Shown here: positions 7,638-15,799 of the stretch, piece after piece
Layout of the letters: every line of letters starts with the position of its first letter
How positions within the stretch are numbered: the stretch's first letter is position 1
Virus record (IMG/VR): IMGVR_UViG_3300005736_000002
Coordinates: 1-64,000 of that record
Origin: a virus
Length of the DNA stretch: 64,000 nt
Strand: one strand, 5' to 3'
Translations under genes and position numbers: made by a program
Notes under the pieces: model-generated
What the model saw: only the letters and a program-made list of their open reading frames with translations
Databases searched by the model: none
Told to the model about the DNA's origin: nothing

Positions 7638-8156
7638 CTATTTTAAAACCATATTTAAAACTATTCGTTTATTAACGAGTTCGTAATCCTCCTGCATTTT
7701 ATTTTTAAATTCCAGAACTGTTTCTGAATTAATTGTTATTTCGTAACGGTCTTCTAAAGCAGAAAAATATTTAATCCAGAAGCTCATTAATTGATCAGGT
7801 AGTAATGCTTCTAAATCCGCTGGATTTTTACACTTAGCCAGAAGACTGGTGATGAGGTTTTCTACTCTGAGGGGTTCGTTAGGTACAATGTCTGCGGATT
7901 CCAGTAACGTACCCATTTCACTGTGGAAGATTGGATCTAAGTTAAATACATTAGACCACTTCTGTTCCCGTGAATGGTGGTAAGTGGTACCTGCGTATAC
8001 GAAGCCCATAACATCAGACCCTTTTCGATCACGCTGTTTAATGGCTAGACGATCAATTCCCGCAGTCAGAATCCGGTTTCGTTCAAAGTACAAGTAACTC
8101 ATTATCTTGTCTCTGAAACTAGACCGGAATGTACTGCTGAATACATCAGGCGGCAT
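7638..8156 (-). CDS. Hypothetical protein between helicase and DNA polymerase
   Basis: 172 residues, basic at the N-terminus (STFRSSFRDKIMSYLYFERN), mostly helical further on. No motif recognised. Its start overlaps the helicase end by 11 bases and it stops 8 bases before the DNA polymerase, so all three are made together. Genes wedged between helicase and polymerase in N4-type phages are usually replication-related, but this is inference. Internal ATG starts exist, for example at MSYLYF, so the true N-terminus is uncertain. Confidence 0.65.
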   Translation of the reverse strand: MPPDVFSSTFRSSFRDKIMSYLYFERNRILTAGIDRLAIKQRDRKGSDVMGFVYAGTTYHHSREQKWSNVFNLDPIFHSEMGTLLESADIVPNEPLRVENLITSLLAKCKNPADLEALLPDQLMSFWIKYFSALEDRYEITINSETVLEFKNKMQEDYELVNKRIVLNMVLK

Positions 8157-9423
8157 GAGCTAGTCCTCCATATTTCTGTGGAAGGTTCCCGTATAGGATG
8201 ACCTGCTGAGAGGCTCGGGAGATCGCAACATAAAGCATCCGGGCCACATCCGATGGGATGTTACAGCGACCAATGTCGGGCAGGTTAATGAACACCTTAT
8301 CGTAGGTACTGCCCTGACTTTTATGGATCGTGCACGAGTGCGTAGGTCGAAGATCGCCCCAGGTTTCTTTGATGTCGAAGTACTTAGGCCATGCCTTTTG
8401 ATCAGCGGCCTGTTTAAGTGCAACTTTCTCATCGTTTCGATTATCTGGGATGAACAACTGTACATTGGTGTTGTTCTGGTCATACACAGTTACTTTGTAA
8501 CCCTGTACACCGTACTCCACCGCCTCGTGGTAAGCCCCGGTTAAACGCACATGACTGTCCGTTTTAATGGATTTTTTCTTACCTTCGATGTGCTTGTTGG
8601 TGATTAACTCCTCCTGCACATCAAGACGACCGGTGAAACCATTCAGACCACGAACGTAATCGTTGTACTGGTTCACTTTAGCGTTCGACCAGGCAATGAT
8701 TTTGGAATTGTGATTCGGTTTTTTAAACTCCTGGTCAATCATCTGTTGGAAGGTAGGGCCATCCACATGGATGACTTTTTTACCGTCCGGTTGAATGAGA
8801 GGGAACTGTAGAGTCTGGACTGCATCTCTGAACGCATTAGCGTTTTTCTCGATGGCTCCTTCGTTACGCACCACTTCAGTTAAACGGGCTGTAAACAAGC
8901 CCTGAGTGAATACAGGCGTACTGGTTGAGCGTGTAGGTGCCAACTGGTAGGGATCACCTACATAGAGGATCTTACTGTTGACGACGCTTTTTCTGATCCA
9001 GTCCAATAAATCATCATCTATGAAGCTGGCTTCATCAATGAGCAGGATGCTGTTTTCAATCAGGTTTTGATCGTTGACCGGCTTCAGTATTGTTTTACCC
9101 GTACTCCACTCATTGTGGACTTTCAGGCCCAGTATGCTGTGGATCGTTCTCACATCCTGACCTGTCTTATCACTCAGTACGTGCGCTGCTTTATGTGTGG
9201 TGGCACTCAACACCACATTTTTCAGTTTGTCTGCATGAATTCCCATGGTCGTATAGAGCATGAGTTTTTGTTTATTCATACCAAACAGTAAGTGGTCTAC
9301 CAGAGTGGATTTTCCCGTACCCGCTGGGCCTTCAATCACCATTTCGGTTTTAGTTGGGTCGATTAGGAAATCCAGATATTTGCCAATGGCTTCTTGTTGC
9401 CCAGCGTTCAGGGAAATAGTCAT
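8146..9423 (-). CDS. ATP-dependent 5'-3' DNA helicase, Dda/RecD-like (SF1B)
   Basis: 425 residues. Walker A is at 32-40 (GPAGTGKST) and Walker B at 126-132 (SILLIDEA). Further SF1 motifs are the QxxR-like VGDPYQLAPT, TIHKSQGSTYDKV (motif V region, UvrD_C_2) and YVAISRASQQV (motif VI). The length and motif set match the phage T4 Dda / bacterial RecD2-short type. It would unwind DNA ahead of the phage polymerase or remodel recombination intermediates. Directly downstream are a small gene and the DNA polymerase. Upstream it overlaps the 118-residue gene by 4 bases. Confidence 0.9.
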   Translation of the reverse strand: MTISLNAGQQEAIGKYLDFLIDPTKTEMVIEGPAGTGKSTLVDHLLFGMNKQKLMLYTTMGIHADKLKNVVLSATTHKAAHVLSDKTGQDVRTIHSILGLKVHNEWSTGKTILKPVNDQNLIENSILLIDEASFIDDDLLDWIRKSVVNSKILYVGDPYQLAPTRSTSTPVFTQGLFTARLTEVVRNEGAIEKNANAFRDAVQTLQFPLIQPDGKKVIHVDGPTFQQMIDQEFKKPNHNSKIIAWSNAKVNQYNDYVRGLNGFTGRLDVQEELITNKHIEGKKKSIKTDSHVRLTGAYHEAVEYGVQGYKVTVYDQNNTNVQLFIPDNRNDEKVALKQAADQKAWPKYFDIKETWGDLRPTHSCTIHKSQGSTYDKVFINLPDIGRCNIPSDVARMLYVAISRASQQVILYGNLPQKYGGLAHAA

Positions 9424-9776
9424 GAGAATACGCTCGTTTTTTCTTTTTCAGGGGGTTCCAGATCAGAAACAGGTACTCCCAGTAACTTTGCCATTTTATG
9501 TTTATGGTAGTTATCTAGGGTGATGTAACTGATTTTAGGTGATTCGTCTCTTTTGAATTCACGAATATGCGGAAAATCTCCTTGATCCAGGATTTCTGCT
9601 TGTTCGATGATTTTATTGAACTCAGGTAGGAGTTCAGCCGGTATCACTAAACGTTCTCGCCAATTAAGATCGAGACTAATTACAGCCATCTTTTTACTTA
9701 CTTTAAGTTCACTAACTTTGATGGCATTGGCCGCTTTCTGTACTTCTTCAGGCAGGTGAGAGTATTTATTACCCAT
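9420..9776 (-). CDS. Hypothetical protein with C-terminal SVFS tail
   Basis: 118 residues, soluble, mixed alpha/beta, no family recognised. The last residues are EKEKTSVFS: a charged linker and then a short hydrophobic tip. A closely similar tip (KSLFS) ends two proteins at the far right of the window (62880-63353 and 63861-64000). The gene overlaps the helicase start by 4 bases, so a role beside the helicase is likely. Start ATG 9776 lies 8 bases after the VWA protein stop. Confidence 0.65.
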   Translation of the reverse strand: MGNKYSHLPEEVQKAANAIKVSELKVSKKMAVISLDLNWRERLVIPAELLPEFNKIIEQAEILDQGDFPHIREFKRDESPKISYITLDNYHKHKMAKLLGVPVSDLEPPEKEKTSVFS

Positions 9777-9784
9777 AAGTCACC

Positions 9785-10930
9785 TCAGTCAGGGTATTCG
9801 ATTATTTTTCCGAAGGGGTAGGTGAAAGTGTCATGCCCTCCGGAGTGGATGACCCAGATCACAGGAATGCCTGGATCTATGTCGTGCTTGTAAAAGTAGC
9901 CATCAGTGAAGATCACTAAGGCATTGGGTTTGTTTTCTTCTGCCCACTCCAGCACCTCTTTAACATCGGTGCCTCCGCGTCCTGTGAACTTAATACGACG
10001 GACATCTTCACCATCTTCAAGCTTATGGATCTCTTTGATGGAGGTGTCGAAGTCCAGTACCGTGGTTGTTTCCGGTTTTAAGTGATTTTGAATAGCATCA
10101 ATCTCTGAGATAAACGTCATGAACTGCTGGTCTGTCACAGAGCCTGAAGTATCTACTGCTACTGAGATTTCGCCCAAGGATTCGCTGTAGAGGGTGGGTA
10201 GGTAGAAATCCGGTAGGAACCGGCGATTGAATTTTTTGAAGGAGTAATCCTCCGGGCCGAGCCCTCGCATGTAGCGGTAGAGGATTTCATACCAAGGTAA
10301 CTTTGGGTTCAGCAGCTTGTCGATCGCTACCTGAATTTCACCTGGAATGGAGCCAGGGTCATCCTGAGCCATCCGCGCCTGGGTATTGGCCTTAATTACG
10401 ATGTCTTCAATTTGAGACTGGATCTGCTGTGCCTGGTCTTTTGATACCGAGCTTTGGGAAGATCCCGACATATTCTTCATGTCTTGATTAAAGCCATTAC
10501 GCCCCGGGTGATTCTGATCATTATGGATCTTGTTATAGACCTGATCAGAAGTCATATCATCGTACTGGTGATCCATCAGACCACCTTCCGGTAGCTTGTA
10601 CCCGTGATCATCTAGCATGTTGTTAATCACGTAGTCGGTTGCGATGTTCCAGTCATTGAAGTCTTTATCATCGACTCGAGTCATGTGCTGGAACGCAACG
10701 TGCCATGCTTCGTGGACTAACACACCTACACGTTCATCTTCAGTCATTGACTCAAAGAAGTCCGGGTTAAACTGGAGTGTCAGCCCATTGGTGCAGGCCG
10801 TTGGAATAGACGAATCCCATGAGAACTTCAGAGAGAACAGTACCGTTGTGATGAACGTGCTGTTAGGGTTCTGCATGAGCTTGATCTTGGCACGATCGAG
10901 TAGACGGGTAATATCCTTAGTGGGTTTCAT
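9785..10930 (-). CDS. VWA-like protein with HExxH metallopeptidase-like N-domain (N4 gp25-like)
   Basis: 381 residues, the pattern of DUF2201 proteins. The N-terminal half has LVHEAWHVAFQH, a HExxH zinc-site pattern (H73, E74, H77). A polar Q/S-rich linker lies at 150-190. The C-terminal VWA-like domain has a MIDAS-type DTSGS (D260, S262, S264) and a GRGGTD segment. In N4 a VWA protein sits beside a MoxR-type ATPase (gp24/gp25 region), and MoxR-VWA pairs generally act together in assembly or remodelling of protein complexes. The partner ATPase is encoded at 11407-12429. Whether the HExxH site is active is unknown. Confidence 0.85.
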   Translation of the reverse strand: MKPTKDITRLLDRAKIKLMQNPNSTFITTVLFSLKFSWDSSIPTACTNGLTLQFNPDFFESMTEDERVGVLVHEAWHVAFQHMTRVDDKDFNDWNIATDYVINNMLDDHGYKLPEGGLMDHQYDDMTSDQVYNKIHNDQNHPGRNGFNQDMKNMSGSSQSSVSKDQAQQIQSQIEDIVIKANTQARMAQDDPGSIPGEIQVAIDKLLNPKLPWYEILYRYMRGLGPEDYSFKKFNRRFLPDFYLPTLYSESLGEISVAVDTSGSVTDQQFMTFISEIDAIQNHLKPETTTVLDFDTSIKEIHKLEDGEDVRRIKFTGRGGTDVKEVLEWAEENKPNALVIFTDGYFYKHDIDPGIPVIWVIHSGGHDTFTYPFGKIIEYPD

Positions 10931-10941
10931 GGGAGTGTCCT

Positions 10942-11397
10942 TTAGGTAATGAGCCTTTTGGCCCGATAAAGTTTTTTATACTCAGCCTGGTTATCCCAGG
11001 GCATGTGAGTAACTTCTTCTTTATGGTTCAGGATGAATGTTCGGAGTTCGTCCGGGGAATCGATCAACGCTATCAGTCGATCTAAATCAGGGTTTTGTTT
11101 GGAGTCATCCACTTCAGTGGTGTGCTTCTCTCCGGTTGCATCGAACCGTATGGTGGTTGTGCCTGGTCCGTACTCTGAGCCTTGCTGCCATTCCCAATCG
11201 CAGGGAATACCAGCATTAAGTAATTCTTCCTCACAGAAGAAGCTCCCATAGTTAACTTCATGAAAATCGAAGTAAGCTATGTCATGGTTTGAGACATCTA
11301 ATTCATTAAACACCTCACCCATCCGGTTGAGGGTCTGTTTGACCAATTCGACATCATCTTTTTGTACGGACAGGCGACAGAAGGTTCTATCGCCCAT
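10942..11397 (-). CDS. Hypothetical protein between MoxR-like ATPase and VWA protein
   Basis: 151 residues, acidic. It has an aromatic patch (IAYFDFHEVNYGSFFCEEELL, shortened here to its character) that resembles the small phage domain responding to EVNYG--F-EEL patterns seen in uncharacterised phage and bacterial proteins. The C-terminal 40 residues (DELRTFILNHKEEVTH) are helical. No function can be assigned. Its place between ATPase and VWA genes, with 9-11 base gaps, suggests it belongs to the same complex. Confidence 0.6.
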   Translation of the reverse strand: MGDRTFCRLSVQKDDVELVKQTLNRMGEVFNELDVSNHDIAYFDFHEVNYGSFFCEEELLNAGIPCDWEWQQGSEYGPGTTTIRFDATGEKHTTEVDDSKQNPDLDRLIALIDSPDELRTFILNHKEEVTHMPWDNQAEYKKLYRAKRLIT

Positions 11398-11406
11398 AGT
11401 AGACTC

Positions 11407-12429
11407 CTACAGTAGTTCCGCTGCGGACTCCGCAACCCAGTCCATTACCGCCTGGTTCTGTACCAGTGCTGGGTTTCGCTTCATGACATCACGTAGGGTG
11501 ATGACCTGGAACTCAACCGGCATACGGTTAACGAACTTCATAAGCGGGGCAATGTTTGTGTCTTTGGCGTGATTACCGATGGAACCGCAGATCGCATACA
11601 ACGTACCCGGTTCTTCTGGTACTGGGATCTTCTCTGCGTTGTTAATGAGCTTATCTATGGTAGGAAGGCTCTGGAAGATCTTCACGTAGCTGATGAACTC
11701 ACGCGCTACACCTTCAGACACGGTACCTGCCAATAAAGCCAGCTTACCTTTGATGTCTGCCTCACCTTTGATCAGTTTGGAAGCAAACTCCCAAGTACGT
11801 GGACACGCAAAAGTGCGGTCACTGTGATCCGGTTGAAAGGTGTACAGGCATTCTGGCTTAAAGCCGATGTACGACGTGATGCGGTAATCGATGTCGTTGG
11901 CTGAGGCCCAGTCCAACCAGGCTTCATGGTCGATGTCGAGTTCAAAGTGAACCAGACGTGACTGCAGGGCCGTACTCATTTCATGCACGATGGCATTGTC
12001 TGAGTCTTTGTTACCGGCACAGGCCACCATGACATTCGTGTGAAGGTTATGTTCACCTACCTGTCTATCCAGGGTCAGTTTGTAAGCTGCTGCCTGAACT
12101 GCTTTAGGCGCAGAGTTAATTTCATCCAGGAACAACAACCATCCGTCTTTTCCGGCAGGTATATCATCCGATTCCAGAGGGAAGGTGTTCATAGGTGCGT
12201 AGTACGCTTTACCGGTTTCTTTATCAACGGTAGGAAAACCCATGAGATCTGTTGGATCACACTGACTCAGACGCTTATCAATGATCTGAAGGTTATATTC
12301 TTCAGCAATCTGTTTGATGATGTCTGACTTACCGATCCCTGGTGAACCATGGATCATAGGTACCAGTTGTGCTTTCAGAGCTACTGGGATTTCTTCGATT
12401 GCAGTGGTGGTATTGACTGTAATTGCCAT
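11407..12429 (-). CDS. MoxR-type AAA+ ATPase (N4 gp24-like)
   Basis: 340 residues. Walker A is HGSPGIGKS (27-35), Walker B WLLFLDEINS (D102, E103), and a sensor-1-like VMVACAGNKD follows. These fit the MoxR/NorQ AAA+ branch. Such ATPases usually pair with a VWA protein; one is encoded two genes downstream. N4 and its relatives carry this pair in the middle region. The exact substrate is unknown; a role in DNA replication or in remodelling of host or phage complexes is inferred. ATG 12429 is preceded by AAAGGACACGTCCC. Confidence 0.9.
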   Translation of the reverse strand: MAITVNTTTAIEEIPVALKAQLVPMIHGSPGIGKSDIIKQIAEEYNLQIIDKRLSQCDPTDLMGFPTVDKETGKAYYAPMNTFPLESDDIPAGKDGWLLFLDEINSAPKAVQAAAYKLTLDRQVGEHNLHTNVMVACAGNKDSDNAIVHEMSTALQSRLVHFELDIDHEAWLDWASANDIDYRITSYIGFKPECLYTFQPDHSDRTFACPRTWEFASKLIKGEADIKGKLALLAGTVSEGVAREFISYVKIFQSLPTIDKLINNAEKIPVPEEPGTLYAICGSIGNHAKDTNIAPLMKFVNRMPVEFQVITLRDVMKRNPALVQNQAVMDWVAESAAELL

Positions 12430-12478
12430 GGGACGTGTCCTTTAATTTTTAAATTGGTTTACTCGCTACGGGGTAACA

Positions 12479-12494
12479 CCTGCCGGAGGGCAGG
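12479..12494 (-). other. Stem-loop directly after a stop codon, no U tract
   Basis: Perfect 6-bp stem CCTGCC/GGCAGG with a GGAG loop (plus strand), touching the stop codon of the 12495-12866 gene and lying 50 bases before the MoxR-like gene. A loop of the same sequence and stem length is at 19713-19728. It lacks a T run, so it is not a classical terminator. It may act as an mRNA-stabilising hairpin or as a phage RNA polymerase signal. Confidence 0.5.
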
Positions 12495-12866
12495 CTAAAA
12501 CGCTTCTATTTCGAGGCAGTTCATTAACCATTCCCAGTAACCCAGTACGGTGTGACCGTTAGCTACTTCAAGCTTCCAATCCGTTCTTGGGTATCCAGGG
12601 TGTTCATCTTCAAAGGCATAAATGAGTGCCTGTAAATCATTACGGGACTTCACGCAACGGTGGTGTTTTTCCAATAGCCTACGGACACTCTGGCGGTAGT
12701 TGTAATGCAGAGCACGAGCGTCTTTTAGATCGCGCTTTAAGCAGCGAATCTGACGGGTCTGTTCGTTGACGATCTCGGCATCCAGATCAATGAGTGAGAT
12801 CGGGGTTTTGTCCTGCAGGGTATCCAGGATGAAGTCGAGTTCTTCATTGGTCAGTATCTTGCCCAT
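12495..12866 (-). CDS. Helical hypothetical protein
   Basis: 123 residues. Residues 25-75 form a long basic helix, possibly a coiled coil (LDAEIVNEQTRQIRCLKRDL, then RQSVRRLLEKHHR). The C-terminus is shorter and aromatic. No family recognised. Its start overlaps the end of the 72-residue gene by 23 bases. It is followed at once by the stem-loop at 12479. Confidence 0.6.
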   Translation of the reverse strand: MGKILTNEELDFILDTLQDKTPISLIDLDAEIVNEQTRQIRCLKRDLKDARALHYNYRQSVRRLLEKHHRCVKSRNDLQALIYAFEDEHPGYPRTDWKLEVANGHTVLGYWEWLMNCLEIEAF

Positions 12867-13062
12867 GGCTCTCTCTCCGGATCATATTTTGTATTTCAGT
12901 GATAAGGGTGTTGTGGTAATTCATGATGGCAGCGGTCACTAGACCGGATGGAGAATCGGGCAGATTATCAATGGCATATTTCATTGCTGCCTTTGCTGAT
13001 TCGCTTTCACCAAACACCCCTAGTTTTTGTGTTTCAAGGGATTCAATTAGGGGGTTTTGCAT
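12844..13062 (-). CDS. Small helical hypothetical protein
   Basis: 72 residues, all-helical by composition (SESAKAAMKYAIDNLP; LITEIQNMIRRES). No known domain. It is the first gene of the operon that includes the MoxR-like ATPase and VWA protein, about 100 bases downstream of the GGA-loop hairpin at 13166-13180. Start ATG 13062 has AAGGGT-type spacing that is only moderate. Confidence 0.55.
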   Translation of the reverse strand: MQNPLIESLETQKLGVFGESESAKAAMKYAIDNLPDSPSGLVTAAIMNYHNTLITEIQNMIRRESHGQDTDQ

Positions 13063-13080
13063 AAGGGTTACTCTTACAGA

Positions 13081-13180
13081 TTAAGTATCGGGTTCGTATA
13101 GTCGGATTTAGGTGATTTGGGATATTTAGAATATCGGTTCGTAGATTTCCGACTGATTCACAGACGGTGCCGGAGGCACC
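13081..13180 (-). promoter_or_regulatory. Candidate middle promoter region with N4-type hairpin
   Basis: Between the RNAP2 terminator and the next leftward gene lies a perfect 6-bp stem with 3-base loop, GGTGCC-GGA-GGCACC (13166-13180). N4 virion RNA polymerase recognises template-strand hairpins with 5-7 bp stems and 3-base loops with a central purine, and the N4 P2 loop is also GGA. If the plus strand is template, transcription would run leftward into 13062. Further downstream are two copies of TACGAACC(C)GATA on the minus strand (around 13125-13144 and 13084-13100). Promoter function is inferred. Confidence 0.4.
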
Positions 13181-13211
13181 TACTATCTATCCGCTGGAGT
13201 TTTTCCAGAAT

Positions 13212-13242
13212 GGAAAAAATAAAGCCTCCCGAAGGAGGCTCT
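13212..13242 (-). terminator. Rho-independent terminator after RNAP2
   Basis: Minus-strand stem AGCCTCC-TTCG-GGAGGCT followed by TTATTTTTTCC. It starts 5 bases beyond the RNAP2 stop. Confidence 0.9.
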
Positions 13243-13245
13243 GAA

Positions 13246-14439
13246 TTAGGAGAGTGCGTAGTTAGAGTTGCGTACTTTGTCTGCGATGTTGTCCCACTTA
13301 ACGTAGGTCACAGGAGTCCCGTGCACATCCGACAGGATCTGCTCCAGGATCTTAGACTCAGCGATTTCTGCCAGGATCTCCTTATACCAGTAACGTAAAC
13401 GGTTAACGTGGTTAGGGTGGCACTTGAACTCGTCATGTACACAGACGATTGGGAACTCTCTGTAGCTCAGAGTTTCAATGATCAGGTTACGCAGACGTAC
13501 CAGGTCATTGTGGCTCAGTTTATCAATAGCTGTCTTGATGTTCTCTATATGAACCAGGGAGATGAAGTTATCTGTATTGAGATCCACTGGATCACGGACA
13601 CCTTCTAGCTCTACGTTGATGAAGCGTAGTGCTCTGCGGAGTTGAGTTTCATCGTGGTTACAACGACGGCTCATCTCACGTACCACCATACCATCAACAG
13701 AGTGAGTGATATTGGCAGCAATGGATAGGCCTGTTTCTGAGCCCCGGTTCTCCATGAAGCGGTGAGTGAAGGTAGCGTGATCCAGCTCATCTACTTCTAC
13801 TTTGATGTCCACTTCCTGCATGACCTTAACGTTCACGCAGAAGCCATCTGGGAGCGTCCAGGAGTGCGCTGGAGCCCATGACTGCCAAGAAGCCATCATG
13901 TCATCCATTACTTCACAAGCACCTGGCGCAACGATCTTCTGAGCCTCGTAGAACTTTTCCAATTCCACAGTCTCTTCACCGAAGATCTCTTTAGGCTTTG
14001 CCTTAGATCCGTAGAAGTGCGTCATCTGAGCCTGCTTCACTTCTTTACGCAGGGGAGCAACCTGCACACCTTCATGCTTCAGGAGCTGGTTCATCTCTTC
14101 AGTGGTGGTTGAGTAGATGTCAGCGCGTACATTTGGGTCAATCAGACCTGTATTGTTCGCTGTGACTTCACAACCGATCAGGCAGCTCATGATCTGCAGA
14201 CCAGAGGAACACGCATCAAAGCCAACCAGGTGGCCTGAAGCGATGCCTGCTTGCGCTTCACGCAGAGCCATGACTGCTTTCAGGTACAGGACGGGTTCAT
14301 CAGCGTCGTCCAGCAGTTCTTCGAGTTTATTTAGGTTGGAATCCACCCAGGCAAGGCGATCTTCAAACAGGGCTTTGTCTAGGCCAAACTGGTTAGCGAT
14401 GTCGAGTTTAATGTATTCAAATCCTGTGAAGTGGTCCAT
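13246..14439 (-). CDS. RNAP2, large subunit of split T7-like RNA polymerase (N4 gp16-like)
   Basis: I place the start at ATG 14439, giving 397 residues (N4 gp16 is about 404). The upstream extension of the frame runs through the HNH gene and is not plausible. T7 family motifs are present: motif A GFDACSSGLQ (D75), motif B with R131, K135, Y143 G144 at the T7 spacing (R-x4-K-x7-YG), HSVDG at 246-250 and motif C CVHDEF (D336). It lacks the N-terminal part and the promoter-side DxxGR motif, which are supplied by RNAP1 at 18042-18941. Together they should form the middle-gene RNA polymerase. The subunits are 3.6 kb apart here. Confidence 0.93.
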   Translation of the reverse strand: MDHFTGFEYIKLDIANQFGLDKALFEDRLAWVDSNLNKLEELLDDADEPVLYLKAVMALREAQAGIASGHLVGFDACSSGLQIMSCLIGCEVTANNTGLIDPNVRADIYSTTTEEMNQLLKHEGVQVAPLRKEVKQAQMTHFYGSKAKPKEIFGEETVELEKFYEAQKIVAPGACEVMDDMMASWQSWAPAHSWTLPDGFCVNVKVMQEVDIKVEVDELDHATFTHRFMENRGSETGLSIAANITHSVDGMVVREMSRRCNHDETQLRRALRFINVELEGVRDPVDLNTDNFISLVHIENIKTAIDKLSHNDLVRLRNLIIETLSYREFPIVCVHDEFKCHPNHVNRLRYWYKEILAEIAESKILEQILSDVHGTPVTYVKWDNIADKVRNSNYALS

Positions 14440-14440
14440 T

Positions 14441-14926
14441 TTATTCTCTCCGAGGTCTGCGGTTGTTAGCCTGTTCTTTTCTGGATGCCCAACGGCAGTT
14501 ACTAGGCTCGTAATTTCCGCTGTTATTAGTGCGTTCGATAGTGAGGTCTTCGGTATAGCCGGCGTTGTATGCCCACTCAGCAAAGACACTGAAATCATCC
14601 CAATCAGGGGTAATGTTGATGCCTCTACCCCCATAGTACTGATAACTAGGGGTATTGGTGTTGTTACAACGGGATCTCATATTCTTCCAAATACGATGAA
14701 GTCTGGAGCCTGAAGCTCCATGCTGCCGGGACATATTTCCGGTAACTTCTTTTCGGATACATCCGCAAGATTGTGTTTTTCCTGATCTCAAAGAGTTTTG
14801 GTCAATGACCTTTGTGTTACCACACGAACACTTACACATCCATTTTCTAGGGCGAGTTCTAGGCAGCACCTCTTCAATCGCAGTAAGTTGTCCGAAGGTT
14901 TGTTTGGTAATGTCTATAGCCTGCAT
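14441..14926 (-). CDS. HNH homing endonuclease
   Basis: 161 residues. Residues 11-60 hold a zinc-ribbon-like CKCSCGN ... SCGC pair. The C-terminal 100 residues match the common phage HNH type: [20 protein letters not shown], then [19 protein letters not shown] with final basic [10 protein letters not shown]. Such free-standing endonucleases spread by cutting alleles that lack them. It ends one base before the RNAP2 start, so it sits exactly at the 5' border of RNAP2 without interrupting it. It may have separated the two polymerase subunit genes or moved in afterwards. Confidence 0.88.
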   Translation of the reverse strand: MQAIDITKQTFGQLTAIEEVLPRTRPRKWMCKCSCGNTKVIDQNSLRSGKTQSCGCIRKEVTGNMSRQHGASGSRLHRIWKNMRSRCNNTNTPSYQYYGGRGINITPDWDDFSVFAEWAYNAGYTEDLTIERTNNSGNYEPSNCRWASRKEQANNRRPRRE

Positions 14927-15014
14927 GTTTAGTACCTTTATGGAGTGAATCCATTAAATTCTAACATACGGAGGACTTTACTAGTACCAGTAAATTCTTG
15001 CATGAGTAGATTCC

Positions 15015-15251
15015 TTAATCGGTAATGAGTTTCAGGACTTCGTATTGTTTCTGTGCTTCTGAGATTCTGGCGCGAAGGGTTATGAGATCTTGTCTCTCTT
15101 CTTTATCCATCTCATAATGAGCGAGTCTTTGATTTATTCTTATTATTTGACGAGTACACTCGTAGTAACACTGCGTTGCTGTTTTAGTGGTTGAGCTTCC
15201 GAGTATCGGGATACTTTCGTCCACCTTTTTTGAGGCTACCTTCTCGTTCAT
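15015..15251 (-). CDS. Array gene: small helical protein with LKLI tail
   Basis: 78 residues if begun at ATG 15251, which has AAGGA 8 bases upstream. A longer frame begins at 15290 but overlaps more of the neighbour. The C-terminal 45 residues form a charged coiled-coil-like helix (IRINQRLAHYEMDKEERQDL) ending QKQYEVLKLITD. This terminal hydrophobic motif recurs across the array. It is the last array member before the HNH gene and overlaps the 15184-15435 gene by 68 bases in another frame. Function unknown. Confidence 0.65.
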   Translation of the reverse strand: MNEKVASKKVDESIPILGSSTTKTATQCYYECTRQIIRINQRLAHYEMDKEERQDLITLRARISEAQKQYEVLKLITD

Positions 15252-15435
15252 GACGTAAGTCCTTATTAGGTTTCGCTTCCCAGGTTTCATCCGCTAACCA
15301 CACTGACGGCGGCATGGATGCGTTTAATTTATCCAGGTTGGACTGTTGTTCGTGTTGCGGAGGGAGTCCCAGGATGATACGACGTAACTCTTCTTCTTTC
15401 TTTTGTTGACGCTTATTCACTTTCTTTTTCTTCAT
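15184..15435 (-). CDS. Array gene: basic protein with internal RRIILGLPP
   Basis: 83 residues. The start is extremely basic (KKKKVNKRQQKKEEELRR), followed by IILGLPPQHEQQSNLDKL. That segment is similar to LILGLSPMLPDRPNMAKV in the 16687-17079 product, so the two are paralogues in this part. The C-terminus is polar and basic. Its 3' end overlaps the next gene by 68 bases. No known family. Confidence 0.55.
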   Translation of the reverse strand: MKKKKVNKRQQKKEEELRRIILGLPPQHEQQSNLDKLNASMPPSVWLADETWEAKPNKDLRHEREGSLKKGGRKYPDTRKLNH

Positions 15436-15438
15436 GGT

Positions 15439-15642
15439 TCACTCCAGAATCAAAAGCTCTAAATCAATAGATTTAATACGGTGCTTAATACGTTGTATTT
15501 TGTCTTCGATCTTTTCGTAGATTTCACGAGAAGTGGGACAGTTACGCTTGCGTCCTATAAGTTGTTGTTGAGCCCACTTGAGATCCCACTCTAATGATTT
15601 TTTCTGGCGTTTCAGATAGTAAATTCTTTTATGAACTAGCAT
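15439..15642 (-). CDS. Array gene: basic coiled-coil protein, LELLILE tail
   Basis: 67 residues, nearly all one or two charged helices (KRQKKSLEWDLKWAQQQLIG; IEDKIQRIKHRIKS) ending IDLELLILE. The tail fits the array motif loosely. ATG 15642 is preceded by GGAGTGAACC, the same Shine-Dalgarno context used by several neighbours. 3 bases separate it from both adjacent genes. Confidence 0.6.
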   Translation of the reverse strand: MLVHKRIYYLKRQKKSLEWDLKWAQQQLIGRKRNCPTSREIYEKIEDKIQRIKHRIKSIDLELLILE

Positions 15643-15645
15643 GGT

Positions 15646-15798
15646 TCACTCCGTTATGAGTTCCCACATCTCGTGTTCTTTAAGGGCTCTGTTCAACCTT
15701 TCTAACTTACGCAGTAGGTGTTCTTTTTCTTTTTCATCGTGGATGGGGAAATTTAGGCGTTCTTTGATTCTCATTACTTCGAGTTTGGTGGATAGCAC
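15646..15798 (-). CDS. Array gene: tiny helical protein, MWELITE tail
   Basis: I prefer a GTG start at 15798, just past the stop of the preceding gene (AAAGGCTGAGGTG), giving 50 residues. A longer open frame without a good start continues upstream over the neighbour. The protein is a charged helix (RIKERLNFPIHDEKEKEHLL; RKLERLNRALKE) ending HEMWELITE, a clear copy of the array tail. Function unknown. The start choice is uncertain. Confidence 0.55.
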   Translation of the reverse strand: MLSTKLEVMRIKERLNFPIHDEKEKEHLLRKLERLNRALKEHEMWELITE

Positions 15799-15799
15799 C

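Noticed and set aside
14440-14634. An extended 462-residue version of RNAP2 beginning at 14634
   Set aside because: The extra 65 residues run through the HNH gene in another frame, have no T7-like similarity, and ATG 14439 gives a length close to N4 gp16.
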